A model generated the notes under the pieces. The model searched no databases. It was not told the DNA's origin and was given only the letters and a program-made list of their open reading frames with translations. From Metopolophium dirhodum (Eukaryota > Arthropoda > Insecta > Hemiptera > Aphididae): a stretch of DNA of 64,000 nt. The translations under genes were made by a program, and so were the position numbers. Positions 43,192 to 56,500 of the stretch are shown one piece after another. Each line of letters starts with the position of its first letter. Within the stretch, counting starts at the first letter, position 1. The stretch covers positions 25,172,001 to 25,236,000 of the forward strand of contig NC_083562.1 in the NCBI RefSeq assembly GCF_019925205.1, given 5' to 3'.

Positions 43192-46100
43192 GCCTGAAAT
43201 CATTAAAAAAAATTTTTTTAGATTGATACAATTTTATATTTATATTATATATTATAGGTTAATACTGTCTTATGGAATTATTACTTTTTTCAATTAAATT
43301 TGTGAACTATATGCTAATTAGTTAATATTATAATTTGAAATCTTATAATATTATTGAGCTATACATTGATTGTAGATATTAGTAATTATAATCAATGGAT
43401 ATTCATTTTTTGGGAGAATAATCTTTGAAACAATGAAATATGAATCTGCTGAAAGTGTAAAAACCCGTTGTTATAACCTGTCCATTTCATCTTGGCATTC
43501 GGGAACTGTTGCAATTTAAAAAAACAAAGCAGTTGTTGAAATCTATATTATAATGAAAAAATATCATAATTCCACGGACTAAGATAGAGATCATGATATT
43601 TTATAATAAAATATATACCAAGCTAAGTGCCACTAATGGGTGGCTTCTTATTCAAGAAATCCAAGTTATGTAACTTTTATTTTATATTTTTATTGTGCTT
43701 AATTGTATAGATTGTGTATGTGCATTTGTGAAATGAAAAATATAGTTTAGTTTTTGGATTGCTGTTTTTTTTAAAAAAAAATTTACACAAAAACAGTTGA
43801 TACCAAGATGAACTGGATAGGTTATATTTAGTAAATTAATTTTATTTATTATGAATGATATATTCCGAGAAAAATATTTAATTTTGATTTATTAAAATAT
43901 TTTTTTTGTTATACTTTAAGACTAATTAAGTAATAACACTTTAAAATCATCATTATAATAACAAAAAATATAATATGTTCATAATTTTATATTGTAACAT
44001 GTTATATTAGTTTTAGACGTTTTAGTTATTAAGGAGATCCTGTCCCGCTGTGTGGTCTCTGTCTTACAAAAGTAAAACATAACAAATATGTGTTCGTAGT
44101 GACTTTTAATAACAGAGTGAATAAGTAGTAAAATATTGTTATGTAAAAATGTTCATTATTCAAAATATTGTAGAAAACCAACTTACAAACAGTTAATATT
44201 CTCTCCTTTAAATTTAATAATTGATCTCTATATTAATTCACTTTTATATATAAGCTAACAACACTAAAAAGGGTTTTTTTCTGGAATGTAAATTTATTTT
44301 GTTAGACTTGGACAACACATACAGGTACGGCGTTCTGTCAAGAAACCAACTGACTTAAATAATAATTTTTTTGAAATAGTCTTAAGCCTTAAAAATAATT
44401 TTTATAAGTTAATTCCAAATCATGTTATAACTTAAGTTGTAACATGTTTATTATACGTGATGGTTTTACTTTCACTTTATATTGGCAACTTGGTTTCTTT
44501 TTAACTTAAATTGACTATATGACTTTGAATACTGGGTTAGGTGATTAATCATTAAAAATAATTTTGATGACATTTAAAATTGCTATCATTTAGTCAATTT
44601 TCATTCTAGTTTTACTGAGCATGTGTGTAAAGACTAGAGGGTTAAAAATTTGTAATGCACTAACAAATAAGTATTTAGCTTATTAAAAAATTAATGATTT
44701 AATCAAACTTAATTTGGCCTAGAAATAGAGTGTTCCCTAAATCAGTAAGCACATAGTATATATTTTAACAATGACTGCATTTCATTCAATACACATTTGT
44801 TTCATACTAAATAAGTTATTTATTTAAAAAGCAATCGATATTAAAGTAGTTATAACCTATACCATAAAATTATTTTGTACCTGGCATACAGAGGCCTTAA
44901 CATTTTATAGATTAAAACTGATTAAGTCTAATATTTGCAAACTATGTTTACGGTTATGCGAATATATTTGGTGTGATAGAATTTTTAATTATGTAGTTAT
45001 ACTCATGGTGATTAAACTGATGTAATATTTTAATTAACTGCTGCAGGTCAAATATTTTTACTAAACATTTTATAAGCTTTTACCTAATAAATATGTACAG
45101 AGTGATTCTTTTATCGTAACACCAGGCAATATCATAGGAAATATAAGGAATAAAAATGTTTCTTTGTTATTTTAAGAATAAATACTGATAATCTTAGAAA
45201 AATGTAAAATATTATATCATCTAATATTTATAACTTTTTGTGGATTTTGCCGATTATTTGTATTGTATTGTTAATTAATTATGGTGGTGATTTTTTTTTA
45301 TGTTTAAATTTGTATGTTATTTGATTATTAATTTATTTTGAAATTTTACATTGTTTTAACTTGTAAATATTTGAATTTGTAGAAACATTAAAAATAAAGA
45401 TAAAAAAAAATTATTTTTCTACTATATGTTTATTTGTATAATATCAAGCTAAGTTTGTATACAGTATTTAAATTCGACTTGATGGGTGATGTTGCACGAA
45501 AAATTTGTAAATAAATGACTGAGTGACAAGATGTTGTGAAAGAATGTTATATTCTCTCAAAATATTATTAAGATTTGAAATTGACATTTATAAAATATGA
45601 ACAATGGGGGAATTTAATAAAAATATAATATTAGTGATAAACCTGCCTATTAGAAGTAAAATGAATATACTAACTTAACATAATATTTTCTATTTTGTAG
45701 TAAAACTAAATGTTGAGTGCACAGAATTTTTACCAAAATATGGGTTTATAAAAGTTATACATTTCATTTTAATCTATTTGTTGGAAGTAATGTCTACACC
45801 ACGGTTATCTACTCCGTGGTCTATACTGAAAAGTTCTTAGATATGGAAATTACTTTTGTTATTTTAATTAGTCTTCAACCTCAATACCAAATTGTATGTA
45901 ACAATGTTTGTAAAGAACAACAGCAAAATAAATTCATGGTAACTTTATTATTATTAATTAATATTATTTAAACTTAATTAATACAAAAAGTATAATCACA
46001 ATGATAGACATATAAAATTGACTTTTAATTGTAGAGTAAAAATGAATAATTCTACCATTCTTGATTAGGTACAATCAAGGACGGACGAGAAGGCCCTCAT

Positions 46101-46785
46101 GTTAACATGTATTTGTGAGAAAAAATTTCTTACTATTCTATACTGTGTTTGTTCATAACATACTATATAATATTTTTACATAAATATTAGTTATTACAGT
46201 ATAAAAATAATGATATTAGTTGATGTATTGACATGTTTGTACTGTGAAATATTCAGTCCAAAGCCTCCTACTAAAACCCAACACCAGCACTGGGTACAAT
46301 GAAGATTGAGCAAAAGAAAAACACAAATTTATTCATTTACCAAGACCGGAATTTGTGTTTATGACTATATGTTAATTATGATTTTTTGTTTGACCTTAAT
46401 AATTATAATTCAATATTTAACAACCTATTGATTTAATAAACAAATGGTCCCATAACACGAGGATATTATAAAGAGAAAAAACATAATATGATATTATGGT
46501 AACGTCGCTGGTGGCGATAAAACGAATAATTAAAAATAAATATTGATAGATATTAAATAATAATAATGATAATAAATTAAATATAAATACACCTCTCGAG
46601 TAATTAAAGAGGCGAAACAACAACGCAGTATATACATAATATTATACGAGCAAGGTAACAATATCGATAAACTTTCTCTGAATTCAAAAATAAAAACAAA
46701 TAATAAATTATATAAGCTACATTAGTATAAATAATGTATTTATCACTCTTGCGTCGTGCTCGATAGCACCGCTCGAGATGAAACA
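43192..46785. other. Convergent intergenic region between ANKRD54 and sphingosine kinase
   Basis: Should contain the 3' UTRs of both convergent genes. A family B-like MITE lies at 44030-44350. The ORFs at 45717-45971 and 46417-46623 are AT-rich and unrecognised. No other gene is seen. Confidence 0.45.
44030..44350. mobile_element. MITE family B-like, diverged copy
   Basis: Left end: gagatcctgt, then gtctctgtcttacaaaagt. Right end: gttagacttggacaacacatacaggtacggcgttctgt, the mirror image. The termini resemble the better family B copies, but the interior has diverged strongly. Confidence 0.4.
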
Positions 46786-49700
46786 TCAGGAGAATTTTTG
46801 CCGTGCATAAACATTGGTGATGCCGGGCATGATTTCCGCTTGTACTGGACTGTGCTTCAGCAGTTCACCGTCAACAACCAGGTGGCTGCCTTGCGATAAA
46901 GGTTCGAGCCGGAACGCTCGCACGGGGATCATTTCAACGTTGGGTACGGCCAAGTGGTTTCCGGATGACAGGCCCAACAAAAACTATGATCCATAAAAAA
47001 ATAAATACACGTTGTCAATGATTGATTCATTTAAACAAAATGGGATTAATAATTTTTTAATAGGTGAATTTCATTTACAATACATGGTTAGGTTTAATAT
47101 GATACATTCATCGCATAGTCTACATACTATTCCCTAATAATATTATAAGGTGTATAAGCACGTCAATTTATTACTGTCAATTTTTTTTCACCGGCATTTT
47201 TATATAAACTTATAACTTAGTACAATTGTCAAATAGATCAAAGATAGATAATAATTTGGATCATACAAATATATTCACTCCTAACCATCACATTCTAATT
47301 AGAAATAAATTATTTTAAATAATTATTATGTCTGAGCTGACCATTTAGATACCGTTGTATTGGAGAAATTCTTTGATTTCTTTGAATAAATTGTTTTTAA
47401 GTTTGTATTTTCAATCAATGAGATACTAAAATGATTGCAATGCCTTGAAAAAAATAACAATACATTTTCAAAATACTATACCACCAGATACTTATTATAT
47501 AAATATCTGGTTAACGCTATGGCCCATCGTGGGTGGACAGGCTATTTTAATAAGTGTGCCCTTGCCTCACATGGAAAAATCACTATAGCTGTTATAGTTT
47601 TGCTTACAAATGTATGACTAATTAAATGTAATATTTACTGTATAAATTTATAACCAAATACGTTTTAGAAAATCATTAATTTATTTTACATTTTAAAACA
47701 AAACCCAACATAGTTAATTTTTAGTTCCTAATGTATTTATTATTTCTTATTTCTTAGAATGTGTTTTTTGACATTCACTAAAAATAAATTCTTAATAAGT
47801 TTTGACATATTTTAACATTTAACTCATAGAAAGTATGTTCACATTCAACACAAGTGATAGATAATGTAAGCATACATTTTTAATTAAAGTGAAAGCCACA
47901 TTAGCATTTTTTTCTCTTTTTTTTAACATAAATATGGTTTTGGGCTGGGTACAGATATTTTTATTTTCTGACCGATTTTGAGTAACACTTTGTTTTTTAC
48001 CATAGAAACAAATTAAAAGAGCCTGATATTTAAAAATATGTGTAAATACGGAGCCCACCGGGAGAATCACAGTCTCCTGATAGGCTTAAACATTTGAACA
48101 CCAACATCACAGAATAAATTTAATCTATTCTGTGGCTACATTACTGGCTACTGGTATAATCACACTAATACTATGCGATTGTATGATACCGTAATATGCT
48201 TGGATCATATTATTATACTGTATACGATCTAAGATAATATGTGAATATATAATATTATATTAACAGTATCATACAATTGTATATTACTCTCATTTTATAG
48301 AAGAAAAAACGCGGAATGCAGATCCATATTATATTGTAACTATCTACATGTTAATATGTCCATAAAATAACACGTCTGAATATAAAATTTCTGTTTTTTG
48401 ATAATTGACAGCTTTTTCTATATTAATTAAACACATGTGTATCCACCCCTTCTACATTAGAAACCATGTAAAGGATATACTATTTTCTATGGGCAAGGAG
48501 GTGAGAGAGAATTGGCTGGGCCGATAAACCTATTTAGTTTCCACCATATTAAAGCACCGTAGAGACTATAATTAATCACTGATCGTATATATTTGGCCCA
48601 AACTGTACACAATAGGTAAACCGCCACTAAATTCAATATAATGGAAGCACCATATCTCAAGACATGACGTTTGTACTATTATTAATAATCTATTAAGTAG
48701 TATACATCCCAGATGGGAGCGGTATTTGCCCTACAGCGGTTTTCTAGCAACATTTCAATAACTCTAAAAGCTATAGATAAAATACGAATAATTTTTATAT
48801 TGTTATCTCTGTTGAATTTTGTAATTTATAAGTAGTTGTAGTAATAATATGATTAAATATATTTTACAATTTTTTTTTTTATAGATAATGCTGATTTTAC
48901 ATATTTTTTCCTTAAACTTTTTTTATATAAACTTTAAATGGTCATGAATAAAAATAGTACCTATTTATTCAATATCCAATATATTTTATAGGTTAACACT
49001 CATAAGAAAATATTCTGCAAAAATTAAAAATTAGATATTTTAAGTGTCATGCTTCACAATTATGACAAAATAAAAACCATAGTTTTTTGAAAAACATGAC
49101 AGTTTACATAGGTGACGAGTGTTTGCCTAAAAGAATCACCTTATATTATATTATATTTATATACTTGTATGCGTGTGTAAAGTTCTTTATTTTTAAGATG
49201 ATCATCTTAACATTTTTTTTTATTAGGGCGCCTATTGCACTATGCAGTGTAAATACAGATGTTACGTATAGCCACTAAACACGGATTGTTATTGAAAATA
49301 TTTTCAAATATATTAATTAATAATAATTCACTTACTTGTAGAAAAGTCGTCCTGGATATTCCATTTTTAATAACCAACAGCCAAATCACACCGTCGTTCA
49401 ATTTCGATTTGGGTGCTATTATTACGTCTTCGCTTATGTGAGATAGATACGAAGCATGTATCATCACAAACTCATCTACGAAATAAACAAAGGTAAGCCG
49501 TACAGTGTTTGTAATTTTGTATACTATTCGATCCGACCATTTTGTTAAGCAAACCAATGTAATATAGATTACTTTCTTTATGACTCTTTTTTTTTTTATT
49601 TTAATCTGATTTTTTTCTTTATTTAGAAGTTTTATTTGTATGAAGACTTAAAAGATAGGACATAAATGAGATCACTACAGTAAAACCAATAGATATAATA

Positions 49701-52700
49701 TTTTTATAAGGATATACAGAAATAATAATTAGTAAAAATCAGATTTTAAAATAAGAAACGAGATATGGAAAAATTCAAGTAGGTACATGCATAATATGAT
49801 ATACACAGCGAAAACGCCGAGAAATAAATCGTTTAACTATATTAATAACAGCTATTACCTTCAACAACTACCCAATCCGACGGAACTGGATCAGAAAGCG
49901 GAGGTAGTTTAGATAGAGGTCCACGCACCCAAACTTCGGATCCCTCGATCACGTCAGGTATAGACGAGAAGCTCGGAGCTTCGTTGACAGACATGAACGC
50001 CGTGCGCTTGGATATTATCGACGAAAAACTCTCGACTCGCTCACGTGCAGCAAATTCCTCCAACTACGCAAAAATAATAGAAAATATAATTTATCTAAAA
50101 CCAGAAATGACACAGAGGAGATTATAATCACTTTGTATTATAATTACCGGGTCCATTCCAAATTCGATCGACACCGGTTCGTCGTCGGAGACCTCTTGGA
50201 AATCACCTGACGTGCATCTCGCGTAATTGTTCATTCTCGTCTCAGTTTCCAGATCGTTAATTTTGGAATACGATAATCGGGCGGGATAACTTCTTAGACC
50301 TATATATATACGAACACAACACAACGTTTACGTACAGCGACCACCGACGAACGCGCTTACACAGCGCGTACGATCGGCGGGCCTTACCAATAAGTCTGGC
50401 AATACTCCATATAGTAAACCTGGGGCTACCTAACATCCTAATTCTCTCGCTCTCTATATCAATGTCAGCAATAAAACCCCAACCGATCGACAAAAAAGAG
50501 TATACGACTTGTGTAAGAGTCTCGACTCTAACCAGATCCATTGGACACCTGTTACCGCCGACGATGTTTAGCGCCGATATGAGTATGGGATCCGGATTGT
50601 AGGGTTCGCTATAAACGTTTAACTAGTTGCATTCAATTTGCTGCAGTTTTAGTAAAATAAAATTTGAGCTCACTTGGTCTCAAAACTTATCGACTTGGCC
50701 ATCCCGTTGCCGGAACCACCGGGTATGACGGCCAGGGTCAGGTACTCGAAGGCCCTCTGCCAGTCTGACCGTTCCATGAGACCGTTTATCACTTCGAACA
50801 TGAGTCCATCACCGCCAAGTACTACCACACCACGGCCCCATTTATAGATGTTACTCGTTCTCATCAAGTTCCTGATAACAGACAAAATCATCACAAGCGC
50901 GATGCATATACACCGATTATTGAAATATAATAATATATCACTCTGTATCCACCACAAAATATGTAAGTTAAATTATCGTGACATCCCTACTGTGTCGTAG
51001 GTACTCGACAAATTACATAAATATTTACTTCGATATTCGTAGCGTAGTATGCTAGATCTAAGTACAAAACCGTCCATTGGAACAACAAGAGATCTGAAAT
51101 GTTCTGAGATTCTAAAATTATCAATTTATTAGAAAGCTGTTTTTAAGGCGGCAAATATTTGAATATTTGATACTTGTAAACTGAAATGGGCCCAGATATT
51201 TTAAATTATATGTAAACATAGCTAAATAAGGTCGATATTATTATGAATCATGATTTATTTAACATTCATTAATTAGAGGACACGATCACGATGAAGGAAT
51301 CCTATTACCTTCTCTAATTTTAGTATTACATTAAAGAATTGATAAAACTTCATAATTAGGTAATGTACCAAAACATTATCCTACATTCCTAATGTGTAAG
51401 ATTCTGAGCAGAACGAAGAATGTTTTGATTTTACAATGTTGTTGTGTATTTATTTTTATTTGTCTAACGACACTATAGTAGAAAAAATGATTCGATTTTG
51501 AACTTAGGTTGTGGTTTCTGGTAGCTAATTGGTTCTAGTTGGTACTTTTGAAAGGTCAAAATTAAAACCTAACCTAGGCTAACCTTCAATTTTTTTTTTA
51601 AATAATCGGGAATTTTTACTCAAAATTGATGTTGATTTATTGGTGCTGCGAAAAATACGGAGGATGATAGGATATCGCCAATCATCGTTAACTGTCATCG
51701 TGTGAATTCTTATTCCGAAATTGCTAAGAGAAAATATGGTAGGTAAGTATGCAAGGACAAATAGGCAACAAAAAACGTGTTTATTCCGTACATCGGTGAA
51801 TGGACGTGTTTATACGGTATTCCGGTATAGCTCGTGTACACAATACATTTTTACAAACCGATAATACAGATATTTATTACGTAAAAACGTCAAACTACGT
51901 TATACTTTACAATTTATATCATTAAATGCGCGTTGAGTAACCTACATAGTCAATATTATAAGACAACGGTGGTCGAAGGAGGACACACATATATGTAATT
52001 GCTAAATTACAGGTAATAAATCGGAATTCTCAGCAGGGATATCTTATCTTACATTCTTACAAGTATATAACATTTTATGTTTTAAAATTTAAACGCCTCG
52101 TAATAATACTAATAGTATAAGTAATAATAGTTGTAATAAAATTAAAAATTTGATCTCAAATATCAAAGGAAAGTATATTATTTAATATATACTAATATAA
52201 TATATAATTTTCCAAAAAAGTACACCATTCAAAATTATTGACGATTTAAAAAACTCCGATAGAAAGCAAACAGTCTGTTGTAACGAGTACCTAGAAATAA
52301 ATTTGGAATTCGAGTACGTACACATAAGAAATGAAAATATCGTAATACCATTGATTATAAATGCTAGTATTTATAATCTTATTGTTGTATACAACAAATT
52401 ACGGTATGAAACAGTAAAAAATCTTATAAGTAATAACTTATAAGTAAGAGTAGGTATAAAAAAATTATCGAAATGATATGTAAAATATTTTTATATTTTA
52501 TAATAATTATTTTTATATAGGTATCTCATAACATGTGTTACTGTAGGCTATAGTAGTATTATATTACTATATATGTCTGTTTTCTATGCATATTTTTACT
52601 GTTTTAATATGCATCGATTTTCAAGCTCCAGTTATTATTGAAAATATGTAAAATGAGAGGCAGACGATAGGATAGTATTTATTATTAGTACGATTAAGAA

Positions 52701-53556
52701 ATTTTCTTTTTTAATAAGTACCAATACTATGTTAGATTTCCTATCATAAGACTTCCAGTATTTTTTCACTGACTGAAAGTATTCACAAAAAAATAATAAT
52801 AGAGTAATAATAATATCATAATAATCAGAAAAGTGGTTCAACTAATATTAATGTTAAGGTAATAGTGTAATACCTATAACACACGAGTACCTAATTTAAA
52901 ATACCTACATATATATTTAGTTTGATAATTTAAATATATTTTGGTGATAATTTCATGTGCCTACTGCCTACAGTTATTCGTTTTTGAGTAACACCAATAA
53001 AATAGATTTTGTGTGAAATATTCCAGTTTTTGTTAATTTTATTTGTCTTATTTTTACATTTTTAAATTATTTAAAAAATACTTGGAATTTTTAATTTTAA
53101 TATCTCTAAAGTACCAATTAGATACAATTTGAGACAAAGAAATACACACGTCATTATAAAAAATATTTCATTCATCGTTACCTACGCTTAGAATCTCAAA
53201 CACATTTTAAACAAAGATTAAAAAAACATAAAAATAAAACATGTCAACAAATATTACGTCCTTGGGTATTCCATTCAAGTGCATAGTGTGTAAATTATTT
53301 CTTGTTTTGTAATAATTGGGCTTTTTGAATAGGATTTAACAAATTCAAAAAGACTATTATCATTTATCACTAATTATCTAACTTAATGGTATTTCAACAA
53401 ATTTAGTTAGGCAAATAAGTATGATTATAATAATGATAATTTTCACATGTCATTCCAAAATAGGTTTATATAATAAAAATTTAGCATTCCATATAGTATA
53501 GGTACCATCAAACAATATACCTATAGTCAAAATGTATATTTATGTATGTATGTATG

Positions 53557-53587
<31 letters not shown>

Positions 53588-56500
53588 TATATACACGCAA
53601 GCTAATATAATAAACAAAGCAAAAAACTCTTTTATAGTATTATAGTAGGTATAATTATTGTGTAGTAAAATTATAGAAATTAAAAAAATTAGCATTATTA
53701 ATGATTTAATGTCTAACATACAATGTTCTTGACAAATACAGTAAGTTGTAAATTTAGAAATCAGTCTATAGAACTATAAACAGAAATATCTAATAAATGT
53801 AACTTCATGCAATAAGTAAAGTGATTTTAATTTGGGGCTAATGCGGCGACGATAAAAAATGCAAAACAATGGATGATGTCAAAGGAGGAAATCCTGGATT
53901 AATTTTAATTGAATGGAGGACAAATGTACATATAGATTTATGTCAAGTTCCTGGTAAACAGTTGTTTATAAATACTTCAAATCTATTTACCTAGCATCAT
54001 TTTGCATGCATGTAATATGCAAATCGTAGTCAACATCAGCCATATTTAAAATAGGTACTATTTTACGTTGAAATATTTCACGTGATTTTCCAACACCACT
54101 TTTTGGGTTCACAATTACTAACAAATGATTACCTGAAACATAGTAAAAATATATAGAATTCTTAAAGTTAATCATCAGTTATTATTTACGATTTAAATTA
54201 TGCAGCCATCAATATAAAATTGTTTACTAAGCCTCACAACATTTAACTTCAATGGAGTCCACTTGTAACGATCTTCAAGGGTCATAAAGAATTAGATTGA
54301 TACATCAGTATGAATAAAACATACATAAGTTCAAATTTGAACAAAATTAGATATTCAAACAAAGAATAACAATTTTAGTTATTTTGTTGTAATTTAAAAA
54401 TACTTGGGGGATGGAGTGGCCGAGCGGACTAAGACGTCGGTTGTGACGCACACCAGCGCTAGTTCAAACTCTGTTCACGGTTGGCATTTTTCTTCGGGCA
54501 AGTCACGGTGTCTGGAGAGAAGTGCCGCCATCACCCACCCGAGTATGGCAGATACCCACAGGTGCCCACTAAAAAATCTGCCAAAACTACACACACGTGT
54601 TACACCTACAGTTCCCTCCCCTACAAACAAAATACAAACAGCTAATAGCCATTTAAAGTAAAAACTAATAACTAACAAAAAAAAATAATAGAAAATTTAA
54701 TATGTCTAAAAGACATAGATGAAAAAGAATCAAAATATTTTTAAAATTTTACAATGCATAAAAAATTGTAATACTGGGGATTTTCAATTTTGACCTCCCT
54801 TAAGTACCAACTAGATCCAATTTGCTACCAGAAACCACCATTTAAAGTTGTACTATTTTTTTATATTATAAATCATGTATACAATATTCTTACTCCATAA
54901 TACATAAACAACAAAAAAAAAAAAACATCTGAATATAAATATATTCATTGCTATGCTCAGAATCTAAAAAAGGAGATATTTTTTAACCCTATGGTCTATT
55001 AATTCAAACACTGAAACCAAGAGGATTTTAATCAATATTAATTTACGAATTGACTAGATATAACCTTTAAGCTTTATTAATTAGTTGCCATGCATAATTA
55101 ACATTGATCAAAAACTAATTGTACTGATTTATATTTATTACTTGGTGTCATTTGTTATGGTACACAATAACACAAATAAATAATAGTACTGATTAAAAAA
55201 TGTTTTTGTAATAACTTCTGCTTCCAGACAATTAAATATGTCAATATATATTCTTAATTTATTACTAGAATGAAAATATTTGATTAATAAAATAAATAAC
55301 AATAACTTTTTATAGGAACATGCTAAACTTTCACCAAACTTGTATTAAATTAAATAAGTGTCACTTAAACTCTCTCTTATCTATTAGCTTAGTAACTGCA
55401 TATCGAAATACTTAAACAACTTCTTATAAGACACTACAGTACTTCTCTATACCATAGAAAATTAAGTATAGTTGAGTCTTAAGTAAATAAATTGCAAAAC
55501 TACAACATTTAAATAAATAATAATAGATAACTAATTCAATATTTTATTTTCAAGAAATAGTTAAATACAAGTATTGACTATTGAGGTATGAATTACCACT
55601 ACCTAGTTAAGGGTTATCAAAACAAAAAAATCCCCGGAATAATAAATCTTGTGAAAGTATTCAACATACTTTGCTGGTTACTGACAATAAAATATGAAAT
55701 TGGGAAAATAAAAAAAAACAAAAAAGATTATCTGTTATTTACATTTTATTAGTTATTACATGTTGCTTTTTAAATACAACTATGGTCTGTGCTAACTTAA
55801 CTTAACTATAGCCTATAGGTAATATCAAATTACTAACATCTGTCTAAAAGAATTAACTAAAGACTAAAAAGCTAAACAAAAATAATAATTCAACAATCAT
55901 AACAAATTACTGATTATCTTTGGAGCAGATGGAAGTATAAAACATTGTATATCTCTAATAACTGATACATTATACCAGTGACAGAAATACTAAGCAAAGG
56001 AATAGAGGATTGTCTAAATTCTTACTTCAGATGCTCATAAAAATTATTGTGGATCTACGGTCACCTTTTTAATTTTCTCCATTAACAACAATTTATAATG
56101 GAAACTTGTACTAAAATTTCATGTATTTTGGCAGACAAATTTTTATCGATAATGGTTAAAAAAAAGTAATAAAAATCAAAATTTTCTTTTGCCTATAAAA
56201 CCTTAAAAAGAATTGACATTTTTCAAAAATTGAATGATGATTAGAAAATGGTAATATAAACATCCGGTAAATATTTAAATGATCTACAGTTTTTAGTAAA
56301 AAACAAATCAAAATACTAAATCAATTTTGATAAAAAACCTTTTTCCATAATTTTTTTTTCCTGACTGAAAACCATTTTGACCTATCTAAAGTACCAACTA
56401 AATTAATTTTCCCACCAGAAAATATCTTGAAGTTGAAAATCGAAGCATAATTTTGACTATTTATTGTGTACACAAATAAAAACAAAACAGGGTAAATCAA

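Larger units (their letters stand above)
50872..53990 (-). other. Sphingosine kinase intron 2
   Basis: AT-rich intron with two family A repeat pieces (51395-51665 and 52985-53215) and a TATG microsatellite (53541-53586). No nested gene seen. Confidence 0.7.

Noticed and set aside
53541..53586. CRISPR-like or designed array
   Set aside because: It is a plain TATG microsatellite; there are no spacers.
54404..54475. A functional tRNA-Leu or tRNA-Ser gene
   Set aside because: The A and B boxes are present, but the B box is off-consensus, there is no matching acceptor stem after it, and the sequence continues into a SINE body with an A-rich tail.
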